Assembly (NCBI GenBank): GCA_030682595.1
Contig: JAUXNZ010000173.1
Span: 1-5,316 of the forward strand
DNA from: Rhodocyclaceae bacterium
Lineage (GTDB): Bacteria > Pseudomonadota > Gammaproteobacteria > Burkholderiales > Rhodocyclaceae
Length of the DNA: 5,316 bases
Direction: 5' to 3'
Position 1 is the stretch's first letter, and each line of letters begins with the position of its first letter. The notes beneath the pieces are model-generated. The model ran no database searches, was not told where the DNA came from, and saw nothing but the letters and a program-made list of their open reading frames with translations. Positions 5,127 through 5,316 of the stretch are shown here, one piece after another. The position numbers were made by a program, and so were the translations under genes.

Positions 5127-5316
5127 GGCAGGGTCGCGAGAATTTCGTTGGCGCCCTGGGCGCGCAAATCGGCGACCAGCGCCAGCCCCAGCGCCTCGGG
5201 ATCGCTGGCCGGCCCGCCGCGCTCGGCGCGCGCGATGCGGGTGCCGTCGGGGGTGGCCACCAGGCCGCGCAGGCGCAGCGTGCCATCGGCATGTTCCGCA
5301 TAGGCGCCCAGCGGTA
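5123..5316 (-). CDS. hemC: Hydroxymethylbilane synthase (porphobilinogen deaminase), C-terminal end, 5' part outside window
   Basis: HemC polymerises four porphobilinogens into hydroxymethylbilane, the substrate of HemD. Only the last domain is visible, about 63 codons: PLGAYAEHADGTLRLRG, then LVATPDGTRIARAERGG, DPEALGLALVADLRAQGANE and the end ILATLP. PLGAYA and RLRGLVATPDG are typical of HemC domain 3, where PLGAYA follows the DNA encoding the active-site region (the dipyrromethane Cys itself lies beyond the window). The small domain looks intact, and the TGA at 5125-5123 overlaps the hemD GTG by four bases. The frame continues past 5316, so the start and promoter of this operon are off the right edge. 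This stretch is easy to miss because its start codon is outside the window. Confidence 0.93.
   Translation of the reverse strand, partial: PLGAYAEHADGTLRLRGLVATPDGTRIARAERGGPASDPEALGLALVADLRAQGANEILATLP

Noticed and set aside
4699..5301. 200-codon minus-strand frame spanning the hemC/hemD junction
   Set aside because: It is out of frame with both genes and low in complexity, and the real hemC and hemD frames explain the region.

Overview
The window is GC-rich and densely coded, with seven genes in two converging groups and almost no intergenic DNA. The gene families, their order (purD near hemF; hemC-hemD-hemX-hemY) and the protein sequences fit a proteobacterium. A betaproteobacterium, perhaps from the Rhodocyclales or a related order, is the best guess; this rests on remembered synteny and sequence style, not a search.

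Plus strand, 1-1739: the 3' end of purD (purine synthesis), a small cellular relative of T4 endonuclease V (UV-dimer DNA glycosylase), and a complete hemF (oxygen-dependent coproporphyrinogen III oxidase). The gaps are only 15 and 13 bp, so the three look like one transcript whose promoter lies outside the window.

Minus strand, 5316-1703: the 3' end of hemC, then hemD, hemX and hemY. hemC and hemD overlap by 4 bp (GTGA), and the next gaps are 13 and 6 bp, which indicates a translationally coupled operon read from the right. HemC and HemD turn porphobilinogen into uroporphyrinogen III. HemX and HemY are membrane-anchored accessory proteins of the same pathway. HemF, on the facing operon, acts two steps after HemD, once HemE has decarboxylated uroporphyrinogen III. 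The two groups meet tail to tail with a 37-bp coding overlap, so there is no room for an intergenic terminator.

The most unusual region is the 5' part of hemD (about 4861-5126). About 87 extra residues separate the coupled GTG start from the conserved HemD core. This stretch holds a perfect 16-bp GC palindrome, G-runs on the sense strand, an A7 tract, and 2.4 copies of a 45-bp hairpin-forming unit. The unit is a multiple of three long and is read in frame as a 15-residue repeat. It looks like an in-frame palindromic repeat insertion that an essential gene has tolerated. A second point is that HemF has Gln where the family has a nearly invariant His (residue 94). I saw no tRNA, rRNA, CRISPR array, transposase gene or new multigene system; the rest is housekeeping.
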